Below, piece after piece: positions 1 through 10,217 of a stretch of DNA of 64,000 nt. The position numbers were made by a program, and so were the translations under genes. How positions within the stretch are numbered: the stretch's first letter is position 1; each line of letters begins with the position of its first letter. Source of the DNA: Lentinus brumalis (taxonomy: Eukaryota > Basidiomycota > Agaricomycetes > Polyporales > Polyporaceae); NCBI GenBank assembly GCA_001792895.1, contig MARA01000012.1:682001-746000 (forward strand). Reading direction: 5' to 3'. The notes under the pieces are model-generated. The model was not told where the DNA came from, searched no databases, and was given only the letters and a program-made list of their open reading frames with translations.

Positions 1-1350
1 CGTCCTCCAAGAGATCTCCCAGCGAGTTCCGCAGACGTTCTCTGAGCGCACGTAGATCCCAACGCTTATCGTCGAAATAACGCGAGTTCAGCCCGGGCGC
101 CACACCAATGGCCAACCTCTTCAAGGGTGCCCCAGATGATCTCCTGTGCGCGAGCATTCGTTCCACGATGTCGCAGAACGTGGCGAACACTGCAGGACCG
201 AAGCGGTATCATTCCCCATCTGGTGCCGCCAAACCCCAGGCGTCCTTCCTCGGCTCTTCTGCGCGCAGAGCCAGTCGATTCGCAGCGCCTCCAAACGCGG
301 ACAGGTGCAGTCACCCGAGGTTCCGCGCGCTCCTTGAGAAGGGGAATGATGTCGCGCCTCCCGTCGCACCCCCGAACTTGGAGACGGACAAGGTTGGCGA
401 AGGCGACGAGCAGTGCGCACAAGCTGCATTTGACGTCGTTCGTGGAGAGGAGGGAGGCGCCATCGATCTGCAGAGTCGTGACTTTCAGGAAAGGCTGCGA
501 GAACGGCGTTGCAAAGTCTGCAAGCAAGGAGACCGCGCCCCCTGCCAGAACAGTGTTTATGCAGAGACCTTTAACACCACCCGTTCTAGCTTCCACTGTG
601 CCACAATCCGAGTCCGTCCTGCTTGTGCTGAGCCTGATTCCGTCGGCTGTGCATAGGTGTTGATACGGTTGCGAATCCCGATGGAGGAGCCCGCGGGCGA
701 AGGTAATTTCTGGGTCGTAGCAGTGGATGTCCACGACGCATGTAGGTTGGTAGGAGAGGTAGCGAAGAAAAGTTTCGGAGTAGGTCCCCGCGGGTATCAA
801 TGATTTTGAGCCGATGGGGGTACCAATGCTCAGCCTCAGGTGTCCGGCAACAGCTTCGGGATACTCTAATAAAATGTCATCGAGGGATAGGCTCTCCAGT
901 GATGTGCAGCATGCGATGACGTTCGAAAGGGTCGATGGATCGTATCGTCCCGCCCTGAAGTACTCAGAGTAGAACAATTCGAGTTCCCGGAGTTGGCTTC
1001 CAATTTCTTCCACCTGGAATAATCCGAAAGAATGTCGAAGAGAGCGCAGTTGAGGAAAGAGTGACCCCCAAATCCCAAGAAGTGGCCCATGACCTCTGAA
1101 CCTGCGCCCTCCCCGTAGCCGACACGCTCCAGAGAGGGCAGACCCGTGAGGATGAACGCCCTAAGGAAGGAGTCGTCTCTTCGACAGATCGAAGATATAG
1201 TCAAGGCCGCAATTCGATGGTGCCATGGCGCAACGACCTCTGCCATTCGCAGGGGGAGTCCGGCCTTTCGACGGGCTGAGGACTCGAGGGACAGGGTGAT
1301 TGATCGCGAACCTGTGAGCCCTAGATAGAATCGTGACCTATCTCCTTGTC
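1..1350 (-). pseudogene. Decayed F-box/LRR-like protein, 3' half, runs off the left edge
   Basis: Reading from about 1350 down to 1, successive frames match the middle and C-terminal parts of the other F-box proteins of this window. They cover the stretch after the F-box (LTGSRSITLSLESS, RIAALTISS), an LRR-like middle, and the family C-terminus (CTCPRLEALRIDWL at about 310-270, then PAVFATFCDIVERM and RALRERLRNSL near the edge). The frames do not join. There is a shift near 330, and a TGA stands in the frame that carries the FCDIVERM segment, near 205-215. The F-box end is absent because the sequence merges into the tail of the next copy near 1350-1400. Inference: a pseudogene left by tandem duplication and deletion. 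The last codons lie outside the window. Confidence 0.7.
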
Positions 1351-2670
1351 GTTGAGTCATACGCGGGCTCTCGGGGATTGGTAGCGCGTTGCTCGTCATC
1401 GTGCAAGCTCCAGACGATCGACATTTGCTCGAGATGGGGGCAGAGATAGTCCCCGCCGGCAGGAAAGCCTTCGTTCAATATATGTGAGGCTTCGCTGTCG
1501 CCGCTGTCGAGAGGAACGGCAACGCTGCAAGGATGCATTGAAGACCGGGCATCGGAGCGTGGTCAGAGCCGTGCACATTGTCCGGACGAGAGTGATCATC
1601 GATCGTCAACGTGGTAACCTGCGGCATATGGGGGCATAGGAACTTTCCGAACTTGAGCAATGCGGCATCCGACGACGCCGCCCAGATCTCCAACTGTAGA
1701 CATTCCGAGTGTGCAATGCTTGCTCTGAAAGTCACAAACCCCCTGGATTCCGGAAAATGCAAAGCACGTGTGCGTTGACAACTTGTGAGATGGACCTCAA
1801 AGGATCCCGGATGAGATCCCGGAGGGCACCTTGGTACCACGTAGGGCAGACGAGATGTAGCAGGCAAGTCTCTGGGAAGACGAGTCGCGGGAAGAAGGGA
1901 GGCGGAATAGGCTGCCCAATTTTGATGGTAAGCTTGCGAAGGACGGGAAGGGCGATGGGGGGTGCGTCTTCGAATGGTAGTTGCAAAGTCTCGTATTGAA
2001 AGACGGTGTTTAGGGTATAGTGGAGCGTCAAGGTCTCTAAGCGAAGATACCCTGCTAGCAGCTCATTCAAGAGGGGAGTATAGACAGGCTCTCCGAAAAC
2101 TCGCATGCGCAGCCGAATAGGGCATCGCCTAGAAACTTCAGTTCCTCGGGAGTAACTTGGACATTCAAGGATGAGATACGAAGGGTGGCAGTCTCATACC
2201 AATGTTTCCAGAATATAGATCCATGAAAGCCGGTGAAGCTGAGATTGAGGGGCTGTCCACGAGCGAGATAGAGTAGGAACCGGTGGCGAGCAAGATCGTT
2301 CCCCGATATCCGATAGTCCGTCCACCTACTGAGCACGTCCGCCCAGTACTCCGGCGTACGGAGGATGAGGTGCCGCCACAAACGACAGATGCTGAGCACC
2401 TTGAAGCGGTGACACTTGCTCTTGCTCGGCGTCAGGTTTGCAAAGATCTCTTTCAAGATCTCGACAGGGAGTGTGCGATTGATGGGTGCAGAGGCGTTGT
2501 ACACAGACCTGAGCGACGCGACGCGCTCGTTTAGTTGATGTGTTCTCGCCACAACCCATCGCTGGACCGAGACGGGCGGAGTCTGGCAGATACTCTCTGT
2601 CACTGGGTGCGAGGTGAGGAGAGAAGGCGGGGATGTCCTCGTCGATACGATAAGTCAAATGGTAATCCAT
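1350..2670 (-). pseudogene. Decayed F-box protein with intact F-box end
   Basis: It starts at about 2670 with the family leader (DIPAFSPHLAPSDREYL). One frame change near 2590 leads into the F-box-like stretch (SLRSVYNASAPINRTLPVEI, then CRLWRHLILRTPEYW at about 2370). Compared with the intact copy at 7800-9551, the piece after FLGDALFGCAC jumps at about 2105 to a late LRR-like segment, so roughly 80-100 residues are missing. Two more frame changes follow near 1830 and 1480. The last recognisable piece is DYLCPHLEQMSIVWSLHD near 1400. At least three disruptions in 1.3 kb argue against sequencing noise alone. In intact relatives the F-box would recruit a substrate to an SCF ubiquitin ligase (family knowledge). 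Confidence 0.72.
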
Positions 2671-2947
2671 CCCTCAATCCTATGATGATGGTCAGCAAGA
2701 AGATCAACCGCGCTCCTAGGACTGACACAACTCACTGGCCAAGGCAAGTGGATGGTTGGAGACGAAGGATACTTACTCGTCAACTCGTCAAGCAATTGCT
2801 CTCGTCGTGCTGATGTAGCTTGAGTCTGAGGCCTGGCGATCTCGAGATAGTGCGACATCGATAGCGATCGTCAGCCCGATACAGTACTGTCATTGAGAAC
2901 AATGCTGCACGATATGTACTTCTCATTGTCCCATGACGACTTACACT

Positions 2948-3653
2948 TTACAGCTTGGAGACGATCCGCTCTAGCACCTGTGCCAGCTCCTCCTTTGACG
3001 GCTCGACCCGCGGCCACTCCGTCAGGACAAGTCCCTCCTTCTCGTTCGGCTTCGGGATAACGTGGAAGTGGACATGGAAGACGTGCTGGAAGGCAATCTT
3101 CCCGTTGTTCTGCAGAAACAGCCAAGATGTTCAGAAGCCAACAGATCAGAAGATGAAGAGCTGACCTGAAGTATGTTGTAGTCCTTGATGTCCATCGCCC
3201 TCGCCAGCTTCTTGGCGATGGGCAAGATATCAGCGAGATATTCGTCTGGGACCTCGTCCATGCGATTGGAATGATCTGAATTGGCCATGAGAGCGGTTGT
3301 CTCCCAGGAGAGTACGGGGCAGTTTACATTTGGGGATGATCAGCGCATGACCCTCCGACACTGGGCCAATATCGAGGAAGGCGTAGCTAGACATTCTCTC
3401 AGTTTACTGGACGATCAAGCAGCAGTGCAGCAGCGCATACCTGAGATCAGTCTCAAGTATCTTGAGCGATGGTATATCTCCTGCATGAACGAGACCATGC
3501 CGGCTCTCCGTTATCGATTCCACTGCATCGATACACTGACACCACACTAACCCTTGATGATTTTGCAGAAGATGCAACTACGACTCTGCATGAGCGATGA
3601 ATCATGTGGGCGATGCGCGAATAAACTTACTTATCGTCGAGGTGGTCTGTCAT
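2948..3653 (-). CDS. HNT1: HIT-family nucleotide hydrolase (HNT1/HINT-like)
   Basis: Six exons (3631-3653, 3552-3583, 3441-3480, 3328-3386, 3166-3275, 2948-3109) join without a frame break into 141 residues. Seen: an N-terminal CIFCKIIKG, then GDIPSLKILETD, SYAFLDIGPVSEGHALIIPK, IAKKLARAMDIKDYNILQNN, and the histidine triad HVHFHVIPKP near residue 107. Family: HINT proteins are small homodimers that hydrolyse adenosine phosphoramidates and related nucleotide conjugates in cytosol and nucleus. The two cysteines of CxxC are the usual zinc-site cysteines of this branch. The first exon codes only eight residues, and its 3' junction has two nearby AG options. Start chosen at the ATG opening the conserved frame. 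Confidence 0.93.
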
Positions 3654-4009
3654 TGGGGCTGGGGCAAGTGGGAGGAGGTAAGCGCTGGACGTCGTAGGAT
3701 AACAAGATATTAATAAGCAAGGGCAAGCGGCCAGCTGCGGTCATTACGGAATGGCACTGATAGTTGCGACCGAAGACCTTTCCTCTCTGGGCGAAACCCC
3801 GGCCCACTTCAAACAAACGGTTTCGGGTACCGACACTCCGGGGGACGGACATCCACCAATGTTGTCTCCACGCTGACGTTTCATTGGTACTTCGCTGAGC
3901 GACATGAGCAGAACATGCAACTTATTCGTGCGCCAAGAGCTATGGGTGCGAATGAGCGCTGCGGCCGTTGATGAGTTAACATCGTTTGCTCACCATGATT
4001 ACGTTGGGA

Positions 4010-5098
4010 CTACAAGCGTGACGTCCTCCACCCTTCGTCGCATGCATCCTCCACCAGAAAGTCGTACCAAAACACAGCTATAGGCACTGTGGCAAGGTGC
4101 CATAAGGAATGAGCATCAATGATCCTGCTCCATGGCGGGAAGTCAAAGAGCTCCAGCGCCGTCGCCGCTGTGGTGAGGAGCGCGAAGATCGCGGGCTTGA
4201 CGGCATGCGAGGGGCGATAGTTCTTTGCTCGTCCGGGATAGCGACGGATGCACGATAAAGATGATGGCAGAGAGTAGGAGAGCCAGAGGAGATTGTGCAA
4301 CATGCCGATAGTGATGTTGAACATCATGTTGTACGTATAGTCGAAGCGGGGGAGGAGTGTGAGGTAGGAGATGTGTGAGAGGAAGACGAGTGCGCAGACC
4401 AGTGTCCACAGACCTCGTACGCGAGCAGTTGTAGAGGACGGCGAGGCAGCGGTAAGACGGAAGCGTTCCATGGGATAGAGGTGCAGCAGTCGGATGACGG
4501 TGTAGTACAGGGCATAAAGAATTGCCAGAGCAGCGGAGAAATAGTCCAGCTTCTCGGTAGTGGGAAGATCTACGCACCAGGATGCCTTCAGTCTGCATGT
4601 TCACCACCAAGCCGATAGAAGGAGCCGACCTCGAGTGTGGAAGACAGACGACCAGACCCAAGCGTTCATGCTGACGAACGCGAACATCAGGTAGTACTTC
4701 TTCATAGGATGTCCTTCTGGCACTTTATCTCGTAGCTTGCGCGCGCCGAAGGCATGGGCGACGAAGTTGAAGATGGAGAAGAGCACGGATGCAGGCTCTT
4801 GCATGCCTGCAAGCCGCCAAAAGGGCCACTTCCCGTGGTACTGTTCGATTTTCGTGCCGTGCTCAACCGCTCTATCGGTAACAAGATGCATGCATTGGTA
4901 CTTGCAATCATCTTCACATGTCCAGCGGGTGAGTCGGAGGGAAAATGGGAGAAGTTCTGGAGCAGAATTTTGGCATATCTGAGTCTGGCATAACGACACG
5001 CAGCTTCTGAACTCTGCCGCTTGGTCTCCCCTAGATGAGTACGCAGGAGAAGCAAGCAGGAGAGTAAGGAGGCATAGAGCTAGTGGTTTGGTGATCAT
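4010..5098 (-). CDS. PER1: PER1/PGAP3-like GPI-anchor remodelling protein
   Basis: Two exons (4630-5098 and 4010-4569) encode 342 residues. Seen: a signal peptide beginning MITKPLALCLLTLLLASP, a Cys-rich lumenal part (FRSCVSLCQTQIC, WTCEDDCKYQCMH), the YHGKWPFWRL block, and about seven hydrophobic segments with SSVFHTRD and a C-terminal HSLWHLATVP. The Ser, Asp and His positions fit the CREST hydrolase superfamily. Family: PER1 is an ER membrane phospholipase A2 that removes the sn-2 acyl chain of GPI anchors. An upstream in-frame ATG at 5188 would add an Arg/Ser-rich leader before the signal peptide, so 5098 is preferred. The intron (4570-4629) splits the HTR/D of the catalytic motif. Confidence 0.92.
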
Positions 5099-5551
5099 CG
5101 TTGTCGGCGACGCGGACGACGAGGCGAGGGACGACCTGGACGACGGCGCGGACCGCGGACGACGACGACGACGACGAGCGCCTAGCATCACTTTTTGGGA
5201 TGATCACGTAAGCACTGTGGCAGACCGCCCAAAGTTGCGTACATTCGTACTTACTTACCAACCACCTCTGCACGAAACAAACACCAGACAGCGCCGTACA
5301 GCGGTATCTGAAGTCGCACATTACTCTCGGTAAGCTGCTTTGCTTGACCGTATAGGTTCCGTATTTTTTGAGTGAAATGTGGTCGCCTTACGGACGCCAA
5401 ACTTCAGGGGAATTCTCGTGCTCAAGCTTCTTCTAAATCACATCATCACAATTATAGACACGTCTGGTACGTCTCACAGGTCACTTGAAGGCATACTGGA
5501 GAAGTAACATCACTTCTACAGCTGTTTTCACGGCGACAGCCCAACATCAAC
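5099..5551. promoter_or_regulatory. Divergent intergenic region, PER1-like / histone deacetylase
   Basis: 453 bp separate the PER1-like start from the deacetylase start, and the two genes are transcribed away from each other. A (GAC)n-rich stretch at 5105-5180 makes Arg-rich or Asp-rich readings on the two strands and may be 5' UTR of the PER1-like gene. No clear TATA box seen. Confidence 0.5.
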
Positions 5552-7511
5552 ATGGTTCGCTCTTCGCAAGCGACTTCCTTCACCTTCTCGTCGTCACCAT
5601 ACTTCGACGATAGAGGTTCACATGGCACCGCGCAGCCGATAACAGAGCGAGTCAACGTGAGGAGTAATGGCGGTACATTGACATTCAGATTGCTGACACG
5701 CCAACAAAAAGCCACATTCGCGTCCGATAGTCTCGTACTACTTCCCAAAAGGTGTCGGTGCACAACATTACGGAGTAAGACAAACTCACCTCACGACACC
5801 GAAACGGTGATTGACGAGAATACATCAGGAACATCATCCAATGAAGCCACATCGGCTGACGTTGACGAACACTCTGGTGATGGGTTACGGCTTGGATAAG
5901 CAAATCCACAATTGGTACAGTCCGCGAGCTGCCACGCAGGCTGAACTTGAAGCTTATCATGACCACGACTACATTGAATTCTTGTCAAGGTACGCGCCTT
6001 GATATTCGCACCGCTGCACGTACTCATTGAGCTCTACCGAACCAGAGTCACGCCACATAACCAAGGCGAGATGAAGCAAATGATCGACAGATTCAATTGC
6101 GTCGAAGACTGTCCGATATTTGCTGACATGTACGACTTTTGCAAGATGTACGCGGGAGCGTCTCTGGCAGCCGCACGGAAGCTTTGTGCGGGTACGACGG
6201 ACATTGCTATCAACTGGAGCGGCGGGCTGCATCACGCAAAGAAAGCCGAAGCGAGCGGCTTCTGCTACGTCAATGACATCGTGCTAGCAATCCTTGAGCT
6301 TCTCAGGTGCGCGACTCTCCGCCGCAGAGATATCCGAACGAACCTGACCACTGCACCACAGGTATCATCCACGTGTACTCTACATTGACATCGACATCCA
6401 CCACGGAGACGGCGTCGAGTTCGCGTTCTACCACACCGACCGCGTCATGACCGTCTCCTTCCACAAGTACACGGGCGACTTCTTCCCCGGTACCGGGAAA
6501 CTCGACGACAACGGCACCGGGCTCGGGAAACACTTCTGCCTGAACGTGCCACTCAAGGACGGCATCGACGACCAGATGTACCTCACCATCTTCAAGACGG
6601 TCATCGAGGAGACCGTCAACGCCTTCCGTCCCAGCGCCATCGTCCTGCAGTGCGGGGCGGATTCTCTCGGATGCGACCGCCTCGGCGCCTTCAACCTCTC
6701 CATCGCTGCGCACGGCGAATGCGTCAACTTCGTGCGAAAGTTCAACGTTCCCCTGCTCGTCCTCGGCGGGGGCGGGTACACCATCAAGAACGTCTCGCGG
6801 TGCTGGACATACGAGACGTCCGTCCTCGTCGGTGCATCCATCCCCGACGAACTCCCCATGACGATCTACGACTCGTTCTTCCGCGAGACCAAGTGGAAGC
6901 TCCATCCCCCACTCACTGGGCACGTCGAGAACCAGAACACGAATACGTCCCTGCAGCGCGTCACGGTCGCGATTCGGAACAAACTTCGCTACCTGCAAGG
7001 CGCGCCCAGCGTCGCAATGCAGGAGATCCCACCAGACATTGGGGCGTGGCTCGCCGACGAGGAGCGCTCGAAAGATGAAAAGGACGAGGAGAACGGTACG
7101 GCGCTTGCGGGCGAGTCGCGGGAGGACCGTTCAAACGCGCGAAACGATTTCTTCGACGGCGACAAAGATCAGGAGGCGACTGAGCCGGACGAGCCGACTC
7201 CATCTGCGTCGGGACGCAGGGGCGCTGCTGGCAAAAGAGCGCGTGGGGGAAGGCGAGGACGTGGCGGTCGGGGGCGGGGTAAGGGGACGTCTGCCGTCTC
7301 TGCAGCGGCGGACTCCGCTGCTGGTGAAGAGACATCCTCTGGGGAAGAGGCGAGCTCAGCGAAGGCAACACGCGGGAGGGGGCGCGGGCGCGGCAGGGGT
7401 CGCGGTCGTAGTGGGAAGGCAGCGGCCGCTGGCAAGGAACGCGACACAGAGACTCCTCCTGCGGATGACAGCGCAAGCATGGACGTGGACCCTGAGCCTC
7501 TCGACGTTTGA
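5552..7511 (+). CDS. hos2: Class I histone deacetylase, HOS2-like
   Basis: Five exons (5552-5656, 5712-5774, 5829-5989, 6046-6306, 6362-7511) give 579 residues without a break. Seen: [30 protein letters not shown], catalytic-region [19 protein letters not shown], the metal-site [35 protein letters not shown] and [15 protein letters not shown]. Family: a Zn-dependent lysine deacetylase, the catalytic subunit of a Set3C/SMRT-type corepressor if HOS2. RPD3 is the alternative, though the YGE-HPMKPHR and GYGLDKQI context favours HOS2. Odd: after the domain, about 150 residues of acidic then Arg/Gly-rich sequence (several RGRG/GRGRG blocks, 7215-7420), longer than usual. The exon 1/2 join relies on an AAAAG acceptor behind a CTGAC branch site. 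Confidence 0.92.
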
Positions 7512-7799
7512 AAGCGTTTGCCACTCTTCCGTCCGCAACCCGTGCTTTCACCCTTACCTGGGTATGTGCTCCCAGTCCGAATGAATGCTTTGATTGGCAC
7601 ATCTGACGCACTGGGCTGTAGGAATGGCGGCCATGGCCCTTCTCGTTATTCTATTATGTAGACTTCATTATTTCGTGCACCGTCGCTAACCACTATCCGC
7701 ACGGGCATGCTGATCGCTGCAGTCAGACCCCAGTGCGCTCCATCGTAACCGCCAGAGCTCTTGATCTCGAACATCAGAAGTTGCGGGCTACAAACTATC

Positions 7800-9551
7800 C
7801 TAATCCTCTACTTTAACAGGGAATACATGCACAATGTCTTCATAACCCGTCAGGCGCCTTCGAAGTCGCTGTTTGAGTACTGACGGCTCCCAACCTTCCG
7901 TGTCCACGTAGAGCGACTCCGTAACCACCTCTGGATAGACACCAACGCACAACTTCTTCAACGACTTGCCCGCCGCTCTCCGGCGATCGAGCATCTGGAC
8001 GGCGATATCGCAGAACACGGAGAAGACCACTGCACCAGCCTTGTGCCATTTTCCTGTATTGTAAGGTCTCCCCGCCGCCGATGTACCCTGAGCATCCGAC
8101 GGCCAGTACAGCTCGTCGTCGCCATAGTACCAGACGGAACGTAGCTCCCGGAGATTGGGACAATATCGGAACCCGTCCGCTGAGGTTTCGCCCAGAAGTT
8201 GCATGACTCGCCTGCCATCGTAGGTCCCGATATCGAGACGTATGAGATGGGGGAATGCCTCCAACAGGCCACGGAAGACAGCTGTGGGATCGTCCTCGCT
8301 CCGGATGTAGGGGTAAACAAAGGATTCAAGTTTCAGGGAAGTGACCCTGGCGGATGGGGAGAACAATTGTGAAAGCTCCTTCAACGACCCGACCTGGGTC
8401 GTCTTCACGAACATGCCCAGTTTGAAACGCGTGTGTCCGCGAGCCAGCGCCCTCAACACACTCCACCCGTGAAAATCTACTCGGAATCGAACTTCATCCG
8501 CCTCACGGAGCTGCGGCCACGAGTTGGGCTCTGGCGGAAGGCATTCTCGTATGGCGGTGTGGGCACTCGTACCAAGATATACAGCGCAGGTTCGGGGATA
8601 AGCCATACGGGTCAGGAAGGCGCCGAGGTCCCCACGGTGCTCTTCGATCTCCAGTTCGCATAGAGCTGGAAGTGCAACGGTACGGTCGAGAGGACCCCAC
8701 ATATGTAGGATGTTCTGGATCTTCAGCGTTCGCAGAGATGAGCAACGCTCGAGGATCTCCAGCAAGGAGAGTGGGGTATTCGTCTTCATCTCCCGGCACG
8801 CTTGGCATACGCATCCGAAAACGTCGAGAGTCCGGAGGTCATTGTCGAGGCAAGCTTCCCCGAGGCTTTCGACAGGAAGCATAAGCGACCGGAGGCGAGG
8901 GAAATTCTGGCGACTGATGACGAGGGTGGGGATCGTCTTCCCAGGATAAGGACTGTGTGTCACCGCCAGATGTTCCAGGAGGGGCGTTCCACCTCTCAGC
9001 AGTTTGTTCAACGACTCCAGGTCCGCACGATCGGCCATCTCCACAGTGAGGGACGATATTCGTGACGCGTGGGGTGTGAGCACAGATACTAGCGCGGGAG
9101 GGACGCCCTGAAACCACAGTGTGAGGGGATGGGCTCGGGTAAGCGGCAGGAATAGCCTGAGCCGTCCGAGCTGGCGGTCCCGGGCCATATGCCTCTGCCT
9201 GCTGATGATATTCGCCCAGAACACAGGGGTACGGAGGATGAGGTGTCGCCATAAACGACACACACCAAGAAGTTTGATTTCTTGGTTATGGAGGTCGTAC
9301 CCGGGATGGAAGTGGCTGAAGATTTCCGCGAGGACCTCCCGAGGTAGCTTCCGGTTGATGAGCGCTCCAGCATTATACACGGACTTGAGTGACTGTATGC
9401 GCTCCTTGTACTCCTTGATTTTTGCGGCAGCCCAACGTTGCAGTTGGGTAGAGTCAACGAGGCCCTCCGCCAAAAGAGCTTTCTCCTCCTCCGATAGACT
9501 GGCGTCGAAAGCAGGGAAGGCGTCACCATTGGACTGCGCCAAATAGTCCAT
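7800..9551 (-). CDS. F-box-like domain protein with LRR-like C-terminal region
   Basis: A single open frame of 583 residues. Seen: leader FPAFDASLSEEEKALL, coiled IKEYKERIQSLKSVYNA, F-box-like NRKLPREVLAEIFSHF, then CRLWRHLILRTPVFWANII, then irregular leucine-rich strands to the C-terminus (VFCDIAVQMLDRRRAAGKSL). Family: agaricomycete F-box proteins are lineage-expanded. The F-box binds Skp1 and the C-terminal part is thought to bind the substrate of an SCF ubiquitin ligase; the substrate is unknown. Start set at the first ATG (9551). It is one of two complete members here (other: 28071-29799) and a template for recognising the decayed copies. It converges on the deacetylase gene with 288 bp between stops. 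Confidence 0.88.
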   Translation of the reverse strand: MDYLAQSNGDAFPAFDASLSEEEKALLAEGLVDSTQLQRWAAAKIKEYKERIQSLKSVYNAGALINRKLPREVLAEIFSHFHPGYDLHNQEIKLLGVCRLWRHLILRTPVFWANIISRQRHMARDRQLGRLRLFLPLTRAHPLTLWFQGVPPALVSVLTPHASRISSLTVEMADRADLESLNKLLRGGTPLLEHLAVTHSPYPGKTIPTLVISRQNFPRLRSLMLPVESLGEACLDNDLRTLDVFGCVCQACREMKTNTPLSLLEILERCSSLRTLKIQNILHMWGPLDRTVALPALCELEIEEHRGDLGAFLTRMAYPRTCAVYLGTSAHTAIRECLPPEPNSWPQLREADEVRFRVDFHGWSVLRALARGHTRFKLGMFVKTTQVGSLKELSQLFSPSARVTSLKLESFVYPYIRSEDDPTAVFRGLLEAFPHLIRLDIGTYDGRRVMQLLGETSADGFRYCPNLRELRSVWYYGDDELYWPSDAQGTSAAGRPYNTGKWHKAGAVVFSVFCDIAVQMLDRRRAAGKSLKKLCVGVYPEVVTESLYVDTEGWEPSVLKQRLRRRLTGYEDIVHVFPVKVED

Positions 9552-10217
9552 ATCTGCCGCAGGCAAGTGGTCGAGGTTCAGCCATTGAAAAGCCGTAAGG
9601 AGTCAGAAACCTCCTAACCTTCGCACTCTGGTGCAAATCAACACGGATGCAGCCCGCTAACACCGATTAGAGGCTGCAGTAGCCTGTAGATCGAGGAACG
9701 CTTCAGCACGACTACGTATGATCCAACTTAGCCAATATAGAACCTACAGATCACTGTCCGTACTCAGACCTTGAGGCTCTACTGTCGAGCTCTCCTGAAG
9801 GTATCTTTTTATGATTTAACGGTCCAGGACTCGACGGGAGCCGTGGTGAACAAGGGTGAAAAGCAAGGTGTAGCAAGCGCCCATTAAGTTCGAAGCTTCC
9901 CCGGTCCCACGAGCGACAGCGGATTAGTTACCGGTGCGACGGGTGCCGGTGAGACATCTGTGTCATCGTAGGATGGAGCAGACCAGAGCAGCGAAAGCAG
10001 AGGAGTACATGCACAAAAGGATGAGGCGGGACAGTAGATAAACAGCGTCACGAACCTATATAACACAGGGAATTATAGCGTGTAAAACAGTAGGAGTGTG
10101 GGGAATCCCGAGCGCATAGCAATAATACCAATAAGCAGAAACGCTCCTGCCACCCGCCACGACCCGCTTGCAGAACAACAGAGCTGAGGACCAGGGAGTA
10201 GAAAAGCGGACTAGTAG
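9552..10217. other. Intergenic, nothing recognised
   Basis: 666 bp between the F-box start and the NGG1 stop. Short readings only, none conserved. It should hold the F-box promoter and the NGG1 3' end. Confidence 0.5.

Noticed and set aside
6303..6998. 231-codon antisense frame opposite the histone deacetylase
   Set aside because: Val/Glu-rich shadow of a codon-biased exon; no independent signature.
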